NCBI GenBank assembly: GCA_043760555.1
Contig: JAYUOW010000166.1
Span: 1-13,478 of the forward strand
DNA length: 13,478 nt
Source of the DNA: JANMDR01 sp043760555
Lineage (GTDB): Bacteria; Pseudomonadota; Gammaproteobacteria; Burkholderiales; Usitatibacteraceae
Direction: 5' to 3'
Shown here in pieces: positions 6,845 to 13,478 of this stretch (position 1 is its first letter; the number at the start of each line of letters is the position of its first letter). Under the pieces are notes generated by a model. It was not told the DNA's origin, did no database searches, and saw only the letters and a list, made by a program, of their open reading frames with translations. The position numbers were made by a program, and so were the translations under genes.

Positions 6845-7678
6845 TTATGAACGCGGTTCGCCGCGGCCATTTACAGTCACAGTCGATCCTGGAGGCGATG
6901 TGGTTTGCATCGAATACTGGCGGCCACGGAAGTTGTACGTAACATCCCAATATTCTGGTGTGCCCTGTGCTTGCGATGATTCGCAGCGCTGTACATCGCG
7001 GCTGTAGGTTTGTCGGCCATTGTCATCACGACCAATGTTGTTACCGAGTAAGCCGCCTGCCACTGCGCCGCCGATTGTTGCTGCGTCCTTGCCACGGCCG
7101 CCGCCTACTTGATGGCCCAACACACCACCTAAAATTGCCCCAACCACGCTGCCTGCCACGTTGTTATCGCTCTGGTTGCTGCTTACCTGCTCGCGCTCAA
7201 TCCAGCAACGGCGCTCTGGTGTACCCAATACAGCTCTAACCGAAACGACGTTGGCGTTATATAGGCGCTCGTTGTTGCGACGACGATTGTCGTAAAGATA
7301 AGAATTGGAGTGGGAGTATGGCGCGTAACTGTCATCGTCGTACTGGGTGTTTGCGCCCACTATCCGTGCGGACGAAATCGTGTCGTTCATATTCATGGCG
7401 TTTAGCGAACGATAGCGACCCGGACGCAAAACCATGCAAGACCCGCCAAAATTAGCGTGCTCGCACACTTCCCAATTGTTGTTAAACACAATAATGGACG
7501 AAGCGGTGTCGTTAAAATCAAGCCGATCGAAGTTATTCGTTTGTTTTTGTGCGGTGAAGGTGCGGCCTTGATAGTTGTCGTGCTCGTAAAACATAATTTG
7601 CGCACTCGCCGCCGAAGCGAATAGTGATACTGCAAGCGTAGCCGCAGTGGCGATACTAATTTTTAGTTTCTTATTCAT
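6845..7678 (-). CDS. Exported beta/gamma-crystallin domain protein with glycine-zipper domain
   Basis: The product has 277 residues. A signal peptide covers 1-26 (cleavage after ASA-Q region). Residues 27-108 form a beta/gamma-crystallin domain of two Greek-key repeats (MFYEHDNYQGRTF and WEVCEHANFGGSCMVL). Each repeat carries a calcium-site motif of the (N/D)(N/D)xx(S/T)S type: NDTASS at 56-61 and NDTISS at 98-103. A polar Tyr/Asn-rich linker follows. Residues about 174-217 are a glycine zipper (GSVVGAILGGVLGHQVGGG, then TIGGAVAGGLLGNNIG), as in Rickettsia 17-kDa-antigen-like surface proteins. The C-terminus includes C232 and a YWDVTYNFRGR segment. It is probably periplasmic or outer-membrane associated. 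AAGGAG lies 6 bases before the ATG at 7678; an ATG at 7682 gives only a 3-codon frame. Function is unproven. Confidence 0.85.
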   Translation of the reverse strand: MNKKLKISIATAATLAVSLFASAASAQIMFYEHDNYQGRTFTAQKQTNNFDRLDFNDTASSIIVFNNNWEVCEHANFGGSCMVLRPGRYRSLNAMNMNDTISSARIVGANTQYDDDSYAPYSHSNSYLYDNRRRNNERLYNANVVSVRAVLGTPERRCWIEREQVSSNQSDNNVAGSVVGAILGGVLGHQVGGGRGKDAATIGGAVAGGLLGNNIGRDDNGRQTYSRDVQRCESSQAQGTPEYWDVTYNFRGRQYSMQTTSPPGSTVTVNGRGEPRS

Positions 7679-7684
7679 TCATTG

Positions 7685-7690
7685 CTCCTT
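7685..7690 (-). promoter_or_regulatory. Ribosome binding site fixing the crystallin-protein start
   Basis: AAGGAG lies 6 bases before the ATG at 7678 but only 2 bases before the out-of-frame ATG at 7682, which reads ATG-AAT-GAA-TAA. The spacing selects 7678. Confidence 0.7.
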
Positions 7691-7916
7691 GAGTGAGCGA
7701 CACATTCTGAATTGAACGCCTCGCTTTAAAACCGTGCCTACCTTCCAACTTACGGGTGCGTAAATTTTTCGATAAGCCGACATCGCAAGATTACGGTATT
7801 GACGCGTTTACATCCGTGCGCCAGCACACCAACAGAAAAAATAAAGCGCGTACGCAACCGTACAGACGCCAGTCGTCCACTTTGCCATGATCTCCTTACC
7901 GAATTCTCGGCAACCC

Positions 7917-7922
7917 TTGGAG
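7917..7922 (+). promoter_or_regulatory. Ribosome binding site fixing the copper-storage protein start
   Basis: TTGGAG lies 6 bases before the ATG at 7929. The in-frame ATG at 7887 has no such site and would add 14 residues with no helix-bundle or signal character, so 7929 is preferred. Confidence 0.7.
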
Positions 7923-7928
7923 TACACC

Positions 7929-8258
7929 ATGTTGAGTAAAAAAGAAGCTGAATGCATCACTGCATGTAACGAATGCGTCACTGCCTGCTTGCAGTGCGCC
8001 AGCGCTTGTTTAAAGGACGGCGATCCAAAAAAGATGACGGGCTGCATCACCGCTGATTTTGAATGTACTGACATCTGCCAAATAACTGCCGCCGCCATTG
8101 CACGCGGAGATGCCCATATAAAGGCGCTCTGCAGCCTATGCGCAGATGTATGCCAAGCCTGCGCAACGCAGTGTGGCAAGCATATGGATGAGCACTGTCA
8201 GCACTGTGCTGATGCTTGCAAAAGATGTGTAGCGGCTTGTCGTGCATTGGCAAATTGA
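7929..8258 (+). CDS. Four-helix-bundle copper-binding/storage protein (Csp3-like, DUF326)
   Basis: This 109-residue cytosolic protein has 19 cysteines (17%), at residues 9, 13, 16, 20, 23, 27, 39, 46, 50, 68, 71, 75, 78, 82, 90, 93, 97, 100 and 104. The repeated CxxC/CxxxC spacing places them along the inner faces of four amphipathic helices, as in Csp proteins, where the thiol-lined core binds many Cu(I) ions. There is no Tat or Sec signal, so it resembles the cytosolic Csp3 type and not the exported Csp1. Extra possible ligands are H63, H85, H89 and H92. The role would be to store or buffer cuprous ions. It is the first plus-strand gene of a block that also encodes a multicopper oxidase and a probable copper ATPase. 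Family assignment is strong; the metal load is inferred from the family. Confidence 0.92.
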   Translation: MLSKKEAECITACNECVTACLQCASACLKDGDPKKMTGCITADFECTDICQITAAAIARGDAHIKALCSLCADVCQACATQCGKHMDEHCQHCADACKRCVAACRALAN

Positions 8259-8359
8259 TGCGCGTTTACTGCATGACGCAATGTGTAGCTTAAGAAGATT
8301 AGCTTTAAAAATTTTTTCGTTCGTCAGCGCACAGACCAGCACCGCGCAGCATCGTATAT

Positions 8360-8388
8360 TTGGCTCAGAGTTTTAATCGCCGTATAAA
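8360..8388 (+). promoter_or_regulatory. Sigma-70-type promoter before the transglutaminase-like gene
   Basis: TTGGCT (8360-8365, 4 of 6) and TATAAA (8383-8388, 5 of 6) are separated by exactly 17 bases. The predicted start, near 8395, leaves a leader of only about 12 bases carrying the AAGAGAG site. This suggests the gene is transcribed separately from the copper-storage gene 149 bases upstream. Confidence 0.5.
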
Positions 8389-8406
8389 AAGTTAAGAGAG
8401 CAAATC

Positions 8407-9414
8407 ATGGTTCGCATGGAATATGCAGTTTCACTACAGTATGACGTTCAAAGCCGCAGCGACTTTGTATTCAATGTTTGCGCAGCGCACACCGCATCAC
8501 AGCGCGTGCTGAGCGAAAAATTCACCGTCCATGGCGCTGTGTCGTTGTCCAGTCACACGGACATGGTCACGGCCAACCGTTTTAACCGTGTTGCGTCTGA
8601 AAACGGGATGCTTACCGTGCGCTATCACGCCATCGTGGAAATAAGTCACGTCGTTGAAAACATAGTTTCGTTGCATGAACGTGAGATAAGACAGCTGCCC
8701 TCTGATGTTTTGCCCTACATTTTGCCAAGTCGTTTTTGTCCCTCAGACAAAATGCGCCAGCTCGCTTTGGCGATGTTTGGCAATATGGAACCAAATTACG
8801 AACGTGTTGCGACGATATGCAGATGGGTAAACCAGCATGTCCGCTTCAAGTCTGGCGCGTCTAACGCCACTACTTGCGCAATGGAAACCTTTAACACGCG
8901 TGCTGGTGTGTGCCGCGATTTTTCGCACCTCATGATCACCATGTGTCGCGCGCTCAACATTCCGGCGCGCTATGTGACTGGAGTGGACTTTGGTGCTGAT
9001 CCAGATTTAGGCCCCACCGATTTTCACGCCTATGTAGAAGTATTTATTGGTCAGCGTTGGTACCTATTTGACGCCACTGGTTTAACGCCGGTAATGGGCT
9101 TAATCCGTATCGGTACCGGTCATGATGCAGCCGACGCATCGTTTGCAACTATGTTTGGCAGCATGTATTGCTTGCGCCCGGAAGTTCAGATCGACTTAAT
9201 CGCCTCTGATCACGCCCGTCTACATCAAGACGATAACTTGCGGCAAGCAGTGTCTACCGCAAGTGACGGTCTTTATTTTCAAGGAACGCCAGTAGTACGC
9301 CGACTGCAACCTGTGCCAACTTCGCCCTACGTCAATGCCGCACCGCAGGCGCCGCAATCATGGTTTGTAAGACCCGGTTTGAAGCGGTCTCATACTGCCA
9401 GCGCACGCGTGTAG
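8407..9414 (+). CDS. Transglutaminase-like (papain-fold) protein
   Basis: This 335-residue protein has no signal peptide or membrane segment, so it is probably cytosolic. An N-terminal beta-rich domain covers about 5-95, as found ahead of bacterial transglutaminase cores. The core, about 115-235, carries the Cys-His-Asp triad: C169 in RAGVCRDFSHL, H207 in PTDFHAYVEVF and D222 in WYLFDATG. The C-terminal 65 residues are polar and Pro-rich. Members of this superfamily act as proteases, peptidases or amidases more often than as true cross-linkers, and the substrate here cannot be read from sequence. The ATG at 8407 follows AAGAGAG by 6 bases; M4 is a possible alternative start. Genes of this kind often lie beside cyanophycin, circular-peptide or stress genes, none of which I recognise nearby. 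Confidence 0.85.
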   Translation: MVRMEYAVSLQYDVQSRSDFVFNVCAAHTASQRVLSEKFTVHGAVSLSSHTDMVTANRFNRVASENGMLTVRYHAIVEISHVVENIVSLHEREIRQLPSDVLPYILPSRFCPSDKMRQLALAMFGNMEPNYERVATICRWVNQHVRFKSGASNATTCAMETFNTRAGVCRDFSHLMITMCRALNIPARYVTGVDFGADPDLGPTDFHAYVEVFIGQRWYLFDATGLTPVMGLIRIGTGHDAADASFATMFGSMYCLRPEVQIDLIASDHARLHQDDNLRQAVSTASDGLYFQGTPVVRRLQPVPTSPYVNAAPQAPQSWFVRPGLKRSHTASARV

Positions 9415-9472
9415 TCCCGCTTTTTAGCCGTACGAACGAGAATTTGCAACACCAAAAACTCCCCAATATCCT

Positions 9473-9478
9473 AAAGAG
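9473..9478 (+). promoter_or_regulatory. Ribosome binding site fixing the flavoprotein start
   Basis: AAAGAG directly abuts the ATG at 9479 but stands 9 bases before the in-frame ATG at 9488. Only the second gives workable spacing. Confidence 0.65.
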
Positions 9479-9487
9479 ATGCTCAAC

Positions 9488-9994
9488 ATGAAAACAGAAA
9501 CGCAAGCCAATGCAGAATTATTTCAACTCTGCAATTTAATTGAAGACATGTCGGTAGCCATGCTCACCACCACTGATTCACGCGGCGATTTAACGAGCCG
9601 TCCAATGGCGCCACTCAAGATGGATAGCAACGGTGTTATTTGGTTTTTTACCGATGTGCGCTCGCAAAAGGTAGAGCAATTGCATGCTGTGAATCTAAGC
9701 TTCAGTGATTCGGCGCGTGCTTCCTATATTTCAATTTCCGGTCATGGCGAGACTCACCATGACCAAGCGCGCATTGAAGAGCTGTGGACACCTGCAGCCA
9801 AACCGTGGTTCCAGCATGGTCCAGAATCTACAAACCTCACGCTCCTAAAATTTATTCCGCACAAAGCTGAATATTGGGATACGCCCCACAGCAAAATGGT
9901 TCGTATCTTTGCAATGGCCGCTTCGGTAATCGCCGCTAAGCCAATAGGCATGGGCGTGCACGAAGTATTGACAAATTTATCTAGCAACACTTAG
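9488..9994 (+). CDS. Pyridoxamine 5'-phosphate oxidase-like flavoprotein (general stress protein 26 type)
   Basis: The product has 168 residues from the ATG at 9488 (an ATG at 9479 is too close to the ribosome binding site). The split-barrel FMN-binding fold is indicated by AMLTTTDSRGDLTSRPMAPL (24-43), IWFFTDVRSQKVEQL (51-65), the SFSDSARASYISISGHGE strand pair (71-88), and a C-terminal FIPHKAEYWD segment (122-131). This is the pattern of the stress-induced GSP26 branch of the family and not of true PdxH, which is longer and carries PLP-binding residues absent here. The reaction is unknown; relatives bind FMN or FAD and may reduce small molecules. It lies 73 bases after the transglutaminase-like gene on the same strand and may be co-transcribed. 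Confidence 0.85.
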   Translation: MKTETQANAELFQLCNLIEDMSVAMLTTTDSRGDLTSRPMAPLKMDSNGVIWFFTDVRSQKVEQLHAVNLSFSDSARASYISISGHGETHHDQARIEELWTPAAKPWFQHGPESTNLTLLKFIPHKAEYWDTPHSKMVRIFAMAASVIAAKPIGMGVHEVLTNLSSNT

Positions 9995-10049
9995 CGCGTT
10001 GGACGGTTCACGTCGCTAAGCCCTAATCGTAAATTTAGAAAGCAAAGTT

Positions 10050-10367
10050 ATGAAGCAAATCATTTTTTACGTCCTGTCTATTGCGCTATCTTGGACAGCA
10101 ATTAGTTTTCTACTCGACACCTATAACGCGACCCAAAATACCGCGTTGATGGTAGCGCAACATTATCAAAAAACCGCAACCACAGGACATGCGCTCAGTA
10201 ACAATACAGCGCCTGAAACTGATCGGGACGAGTCCGGAGCGGCAACAGATGATACGGATCTGGCCGAAGAAATACCGGTAACAATCATGCAAATTCCGTC
10301 GCCTCAACCAATGGCAAAGCCGCCAAAATCAGGCAAAGACGCAGCACCCCCACCGATGGATATTTGA
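10050..10367 (+). CDS. Small membrane-anchored protein of unknown function
   Basis: I do not recognise this 105-residue protein. Residues 3-22 (IIFYVLSIALSWTAISFLL) form a single hydrophobic helix that could be an uncleaved anchor or a signal peptide. The remainder is polar: an acidic Asp/Glu/Thr stretch at 55-75, then a Pro-rich tail with SPQPMAKPPKSG and PPPMD, likely disordered. There are no cysteines and no metal motif. It has a modest ribosome binding site (GAAAGCAAAG) and sits between the flavoprotein and the universal stress gene on the same strand. Composition and position support a real gene; a tail reaching across the periplasm is one guess. Confidence 0.6.
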   Translation: MKQIIFYVLSIALSWTAISFLLDTYNATQNTALMVAQHYQKTATTGHALSNNTAPETDRDESGAATDDTDLAEEIPVTIMQIPSPQPMAKPPKSGKDAAPPPMDI

Positions 10368-10422
10368 TCCACCCACGCTTAGTTTTTTTTGCATAGTGTC
10401 GCGCAGTGCAGTTCCAAAAAAT

Positions 10423-10436
10423 TTGACCGCAATCAA
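10423..10436 (+). promoter_or_regulatory. FNR/ANR-type box upstream of the universal stress gene
   Basis: TTGAC-CGCA-ATCAA matches the FNR consensus TTGAT-N4-ATCAA at 9 of 10 positions. Placing its centre (10429.5) at -41.5 puts the start site near 10471 and a -10 at 10459-10464, where CATTAT (4 of 6) is found. That is the class II geometry of FNR-activated promoters. It suggests induction at low oxygen. Confidence 0.6.
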
Positions 10437-10510
10437 AAAAACCACGTTAGAGCAACAGCATTATTGGCTACTTTCCGCTGCCCGTTCACACTACAACACT
10501 GGAGAAACGC

Positions 10511-11338
10511 ATGAGCTATAAAAATTTGGTTGTTTATCTCGATCCTACGGGCGGCAACACTCGGTTATTACAAGTCACTGGTGATTTGGCCGCCGTCTTT
10601 CACGCCAGTGTAATGGGCATCTCCGCACGTCAGCCTGCGCAAGTGGTGTACATGGACGGTTATGTGCCGTCTGATTTATTTGAACGCGACCACGAAGATA
10701 TGCGCAAAGCGATGGCAACGACTGAGGCGGAGTTTCGCGCGGCGCTCACACCACGCATTCCCGTACTCACGTGGCGTTCCAATATGTTATTTGGCGTTGT
10801 TGCAGATTATTTGGCGGTGGAATCTCGCACCGCTGATTTAGTCATCGTTGGCGCTGGTTCCAATGATTGGCTAAATGATTATCGGGTGATCAATGTGGGC
10901 GATTTGGTGATGCAGGCTGGGCGTCCAGTGCTGGTCGTGCCGGAGGGTGTTGACGGGCTGCAGCTTGAGTGCGCGCTCATCGCATGGAAAGACTCGCGCG
11001 AAGCACGCCGCGCGATCGTGGCCGCGCTGCCACTGCTTAAGCATGCGAGCCGCGTTGACATTGTTGAAGTGGCAGTCGCAGAAGACATGGCCGCCGCCCA
11101 TATGCGCTTGGTAGAAGTGGTCGGCTGGCTTAGAAGTCACGGCGTAGAAGCCCAAATGCGTGTTGCCCCAGCAACGGGTGATGACGCGCAAGCGCTATTT
11201 GCCATCGCCAACGAGCAAAACGCGGACTTGATTGTAGCGGGTGCATATGGCCATAGCAGGCTCCGCGAATGGGCGCTTGGCGGCGTTACGCGCGAGCTAT
11301 TGCAGCATTCAAAGTGCAGCGTGTTGCTAGTGCATTAA
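10511..11338 (+). CDS. Universal stress protein, tandem UspA domains
   Basis: This 275-residue cytosolic protein has two UspA folds in one chain. The first (1-144) starts with YKNLVVYLDPTGGN and ends with DLVMQAGRPVLVVPEG, but lacks a clear nucleotide loop. The second (about 152-275) starts with ECALIAWKDSREARRA and carries the ATP-type loop G244-AY-G247-x9-GGVT (257-260), ending in CSVLLVH. Proteins of this layout are induced by oxygen limitation and other stresses in pseudomonads and betaproteobacteria. GGAG lies 7 bases before the ATG at 10511. The FNR-type box 75 bases upstream fits such control. It probably starts its own transcript and may read into the oxidase gene 178 bases downstream. 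Confidence 0.9.
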   Translation: MSYKNLVVYLDPTGGNTRLLQVTGDLAAVFHASVMGISARQPAQVVYMDGYVPSDLFERDHEDMRKAMATTEAEFRAALTPRIPVLTWRSNMLFGVVADYLAVESRTADLVIVGAGSNDWLNDYRVINVGDLVMQAGRPVLVVPEGVDGLQLECALIAWKDSREARRAIVAALPLLKHASRVDIVEVAVAEDMAAAHMRLVEVVGWLRSHGVEAQMRVAPATGDDAQALFAIANEQNADLIVAGAYGHSRLREWALGGVTRELLQHSKCSVLLVH

Positions 11339-11516
11339 GCGTAGCGTACTAAGCGCCCGTTTTATTTCTATATGAATCGTGTTGTTAGCACCTTGTTTGC
11401 AACACACAAAATTAAAGCAGTATTGAAAGAGAAATGGAATAGTCATCTCGATTAACTGCCATAGAAAATGTCGCAACACGCGCTAGCTAAAAACGCCATT
11501 CAACCAAGGACATCGT

Positions 11517-13232
11517 ATGTCACCGAATCGAAGAAATCTCATGCAGTTTGCTAGTGTCGCGGTGGTGGCAGGGCTCGCGGGCGGCGCGTGGATGCGTTGG
11601 GGGCGGGGCAGTACGAGCATGATGCACGGCGATGCTTTCAAGCCCTATCCATTTAACCCTGTTGCTGCGGATAATTTTCAGCAAAACCTTTTCATTCCCG
11701 TTGCCAGCGGGCCATTGGGCGTGCTCGACGTTACTGGGCCCATAAGCATTCGTGCCACCAATGCGGCATTTACCATTTTGCCAGGTCGTGAATCGCCGTT
11801 TTTGCTCTACCAAGTCGAACACGCGGGGAAGGCATTTCAAAACCCGATCTTGCGCATAGAAAGCGGCGCGCAATTTTCCGCCAACTTTAGCAACGAACTT
11901 ACCGAGCCCACCATCATCCATTGGCACGGGTTGCACACACCGGCCGCCATGGACGGGCACCCATCAAGCACCATCGCACCCACAGAGCGCTTCAGCTACA
12001 ACTTCACCATAAAAAATCGTGGCGGCACGTATTGGTATCACACCCACGCGCATGGATTGACGGCAAAGCAGGCCTATAACGGGCTCGCAAGCTTTTTCTT
12101 GGTCGAAGACGATGATCAGCGCCGCCTGACGCAGGCGCTCGCGCTAACCCTTGGTGAAACTGATTTGCCCATCGTCATTCAAGATAAGCAATTTAGCGCT
12201 GACGGAAAATTGCGGTACCAGCCCAATATGCACGAAGCCATGATGGGCTGGATGGGCGACATCGTGCTGTGCAACTTAACGCCAAACGCGGTACTTAAAG
12301 TAGCCCCGCGCACGTATCGACTCCGTTTACTCAATGGCTCCAATGCACGGATTTACCGACTTGCGTTTGTGGCTGGCGAGCGCCAACTCGAATTTGCGGT
12401 GATAGGTACCGACGGTGGTTTCATGGAGCGCCCAGAAGTGGTCACCGAAGCGTTTTTGGCACCGGGCGAACGCCTTGATGTGCTCTTTGACGCCACGCAA
12501 ATTCAGGCAGGAGCGGATGTTTTCTTAAAAAGCTTGGCTTTTGATCCAATGGAAAACGACGGTATGACCGGCATGGCTGCTGATAATAGTATGGGTAATA
12601 TGGGCAACATGAAGCACATGGAAAACATGCGCGGGTCAGGACACACCATGGCCGGTATGGGTGGCATGGCGGGCAGCATGACCTCATCAAGGTTGCCTCT
12701 GGGCATGGCCTTCAACGTCATGAAGCTATCGGCCAACGCGGCCAACCGCGCGCCGGTAAATGACGCAAAAATACCTGCGCAACTTTCCCAAATTATGTCC
12801 ATCAACAACGTTGGTGCGCCTGAACGAAAAATCGCGCTCTCGCACAACAATCAGCAATTTTTGATCAATGGCCTGTCATTTAAAATGAATGAAATTGCCT
12901 TTGAAGTCAAACGCGGGTCGGTAGAAATTTGGCGCATTAGTAACCCAGTAATGGGTATGCCACACCCCATGCATATGCACGGTTTTTCGTTCCAAGTGTT
13001 GGAGCGACAAAACAGCCCGCCCCAATTTTCTACCGTAAAGCGCTTTGGTAAAGGATTGATGGTGGGTGATCTTGGCTGGAAAGATACCGTGCTGGTATGG
13101 CCGGGCGAAACAGTTCGTATCGCGATTAACTTCACCCACGATTTTGTGGGAGATCAAGTTTATCTATTTCACTGCCACAACCTTGAACACGAAGATGCCG
13201 GCATGATGATCAATTTTTTGGTCAAAGCATGA
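11517..13232 (+). CDS. cueO: Tat-exported CueO-like multicopper oxidase (cuprous oxidase)
   Basis: The product has 571 residues. It opens with a Tat signal (NRRNLMQF followed by a hydrophobic AVVAGLAGGAW stretch). Three cupredoxin domains carry all copper ligands: HWHG (H135, H137), WYHTHAHG (H175, H177), HPMHMHG (H483, H486, H488), and HCHNLEHEDAGMM with C553, H552, H554, H558 and axial M563. This set defines the type 1 site and the trinuclear cluster. A Met-rich insert (about 345-388, 12 Met, spaced as MGNMGNMKHMENM) matches in position the Cu(I)-binding insert of E. coli CueO. The enzyme would oxidise Cu(I) to Cu(II) in the periplasm with O2. AAGGA lies 6 bases before the ATG. The next gene, 49 bases on, encodes a YHS domain probably of a copper ATPase. 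The symbol is by resemblance; it could be named copA or mco elsewhere. Confidence 0.9.
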   Translation: MSPNRRNLMQFASVAVVAGLAGGAWMRWGRGSTSMMHGDAFKPYPFNPVAADNFQQNLFIPVASGPLGVLDVTGPISIRATNAAFTILPGRESPFLLYQVEHAGKAFQNPILRIESGAQFSANFSNELTEPTIIHWHGLHTPAAMDGHPSSTIAPTERFSYNFTIKNRGGTYWYHTHAHGLTAKQAYNGLASFFLVEDDDQRRLTQALALTLGETDLPIVIQDKQFSADGKLRYQPNMHEAMMGWMGDIVLCNLTPNAVLKVAPRTYRLRLLNGSNARIYRLAFVAGERQLEFAVIGTDGGFMERPEVVTEAFLAPGERLDVLFDATQIQAGADVFLKSLAFDPMENDGMTGMAADNSMGNMGNMKHMENMRGSGHTMAGMGGMAGSMTSSRLPLGMAFNVMKLSANAANRAPVNDAKIPAQLSQIMSINNVGAPERKIALSHNNQQFLINGLSFKMNEIAFEVKRGSVEIWRISNPVMGMPHPMHMHGFSFQVLERQNSPPQFSTVKRFGKGLMVGDLGWKDTVLVWPGETVRIAINFTHDFVGDQVYLFHCHNLEHEDAGMMINFLVKA

Positions 13233-13281
13233 TCGCGGTGCACCTCATAAATGAGATTGCGCCGCACCATTGGAGAGCCAA

Positions 13282-13478
13282 ATGAAAGACCCCGTATGCG
13301 GTATGCCCGTGACCCCAAACGCAACACATTTTTTTCGTTACGGTGGCAAAGCCGTGTACTTCTGCAGTGAAGGCTGTAGAGCCAAGTTTATTGCCAACCC
13401 TGCAAAGTTCGCCGCCGCCGCACACCTCACGTCTGATTCTGCAAACGCAAAATCTGCGCCAGTGGCCAACGCGAGGAC
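13282..13478 (+). CDS. YHS-domain N-terminus, probably of a copper-translocating P1B-type ATPase (cut by window edge)
   Basis: The first 65 residues are visible. MKDPVCGMPVTP...YFCSEGCRAKFIANPAKF is a YHS domain with C6, C28 and C32 as likely metal ligands, followed by an Ala/Ser-rich stretch. Such YHS domains commonly begin heavy-metal P-type ATPases that export Cu(I), and the context (CueO-like oxidase, copper storage protein) fits. The ATPase core, including any CPC motif or DKTGT site, lies beyond the edge, so a free-standing YHS protein cannot be excluded. GGAGAG stands 4 bases before the ATG. The 49-base gap after the oxidase gene contains the small dyad CTCAT-AA-ATGAG (13244-13255) and suggests co-transcription. 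Confidence 0.7.
   Translation, partial: MKDPVCGMPVTPNATHFFRYGGKAVYFCSEGCRAKFIANPAKFAAAAHLTSDSANAKSAPVANAR

Noticed and set aside
7680..7682. ATG giving the mini-frame ATG-AAT-GAA-TAA before the crystallin-domain gene
   Set aside because: It is only 2 bases from the ribosome binding site; the overlap is probably incidental.
7739..7762. ACCTTCC near the copper-storage gene as a CueR box
   Set aside because: The matching GGAAGGT half at MerR-family spacing is absent.
7850..7863. GTACG-CAAC-CGTAC dyad upstream of the copper-storage gene as an operator
   Set aside because: It is a 5-bp dyad without resemblance to a known copper regulator site and is expected by chance at this length.
10355..10390. 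TGGAT-ATTTG-ATCCA followed by eight T as a terminator after the small membrane protein
   Set aside because: The stem is short and the T-run starts about 11 bases after it, so it does not fit an intrinsic terminator.
11378..11405. GTGTTG...CAACAC inverted repeat after the universal stress gene
   Set aside because: The 6-bp stem has a long loop and no T-run, so it is not a convincing terminator or operator.

Overview
The window looks like chromosomal DNA of a Gram-negative proteobacterium, most likely a betaproteobacterium. This rests on the Pil-Chp-style response regulators, the Tat-exported CueO-type multicopper oxidase, the tandem universal stress protein with an FNR-type box, and the near-balanced base composition. 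The species assignment is inference. All coding sequence fits into compact directional blocks, and I see no rRNA, tRNA, CRISPR array or prophage genes.

Left block (1-5711, all minus strand): a chemosensory operon read right to left. It opens with a 719-residue protein that joins a receiver domain, a class III adenylate cyclase domain and a Hanks-type Ser/Thr kinase in one chain. Next come a PilG-like regulator with an extra degenerate receiver-like N-terminus and a long Pro/Ala linker, two PilH-like single-domain receivers in tandem, a CheW/PilI-type adaptor, and the start of a methyl-accepting chemoreceptor that runs off the left edge. In Pseudomonas the Pil-Chp pathway controls cAMP through a separate cyclase. 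Here a cyclase that carries its own receiver is encoded at the head of the operon, which suggests direct wiring of chemosensory phosphorylation to cAMP and to Ser/Thr phosphorylation. A 149-bp MITE-like inverted-repeat element sits between the adaptor and the receptor gene, and its end overlaps the adaptor's stop codon.

Middle block (5712-7928): an AT-rich divergent intergenic region; a secreted lytic transglycosylase with a DUF4124 domain, ending in a strong intrinsic terminator; and, convergent to it, an exported protein that pairs a calcium-type beta/gamma-crystallin domain with a glycine zipper.

Right block (7929-13478, all plus strand): a copper and stress cluster. It holds a 19-cysteine cytosolic four-helix-bundle copper storage protein, a transglutaminase-like protein, a pyridoxamine-phosphate-oxidase-like flavoprotein, a small membrane-anchored protein of unknown function, a tandem UspA protein behind a good FNR-type promoter, a Tat-exported CueO-like multicopper oxidase with a Met-rich insert, and the YHS-domain N-terminus of what is probably a copper-exporting P-type ATPase, cut by the right edge. 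The first and last members handle copper in the cytosol (storage, export) and the oxidase handles it in the periplasm. The FNR box suggests a link to low oxygen, where Cu(I) toxicity is greatest.
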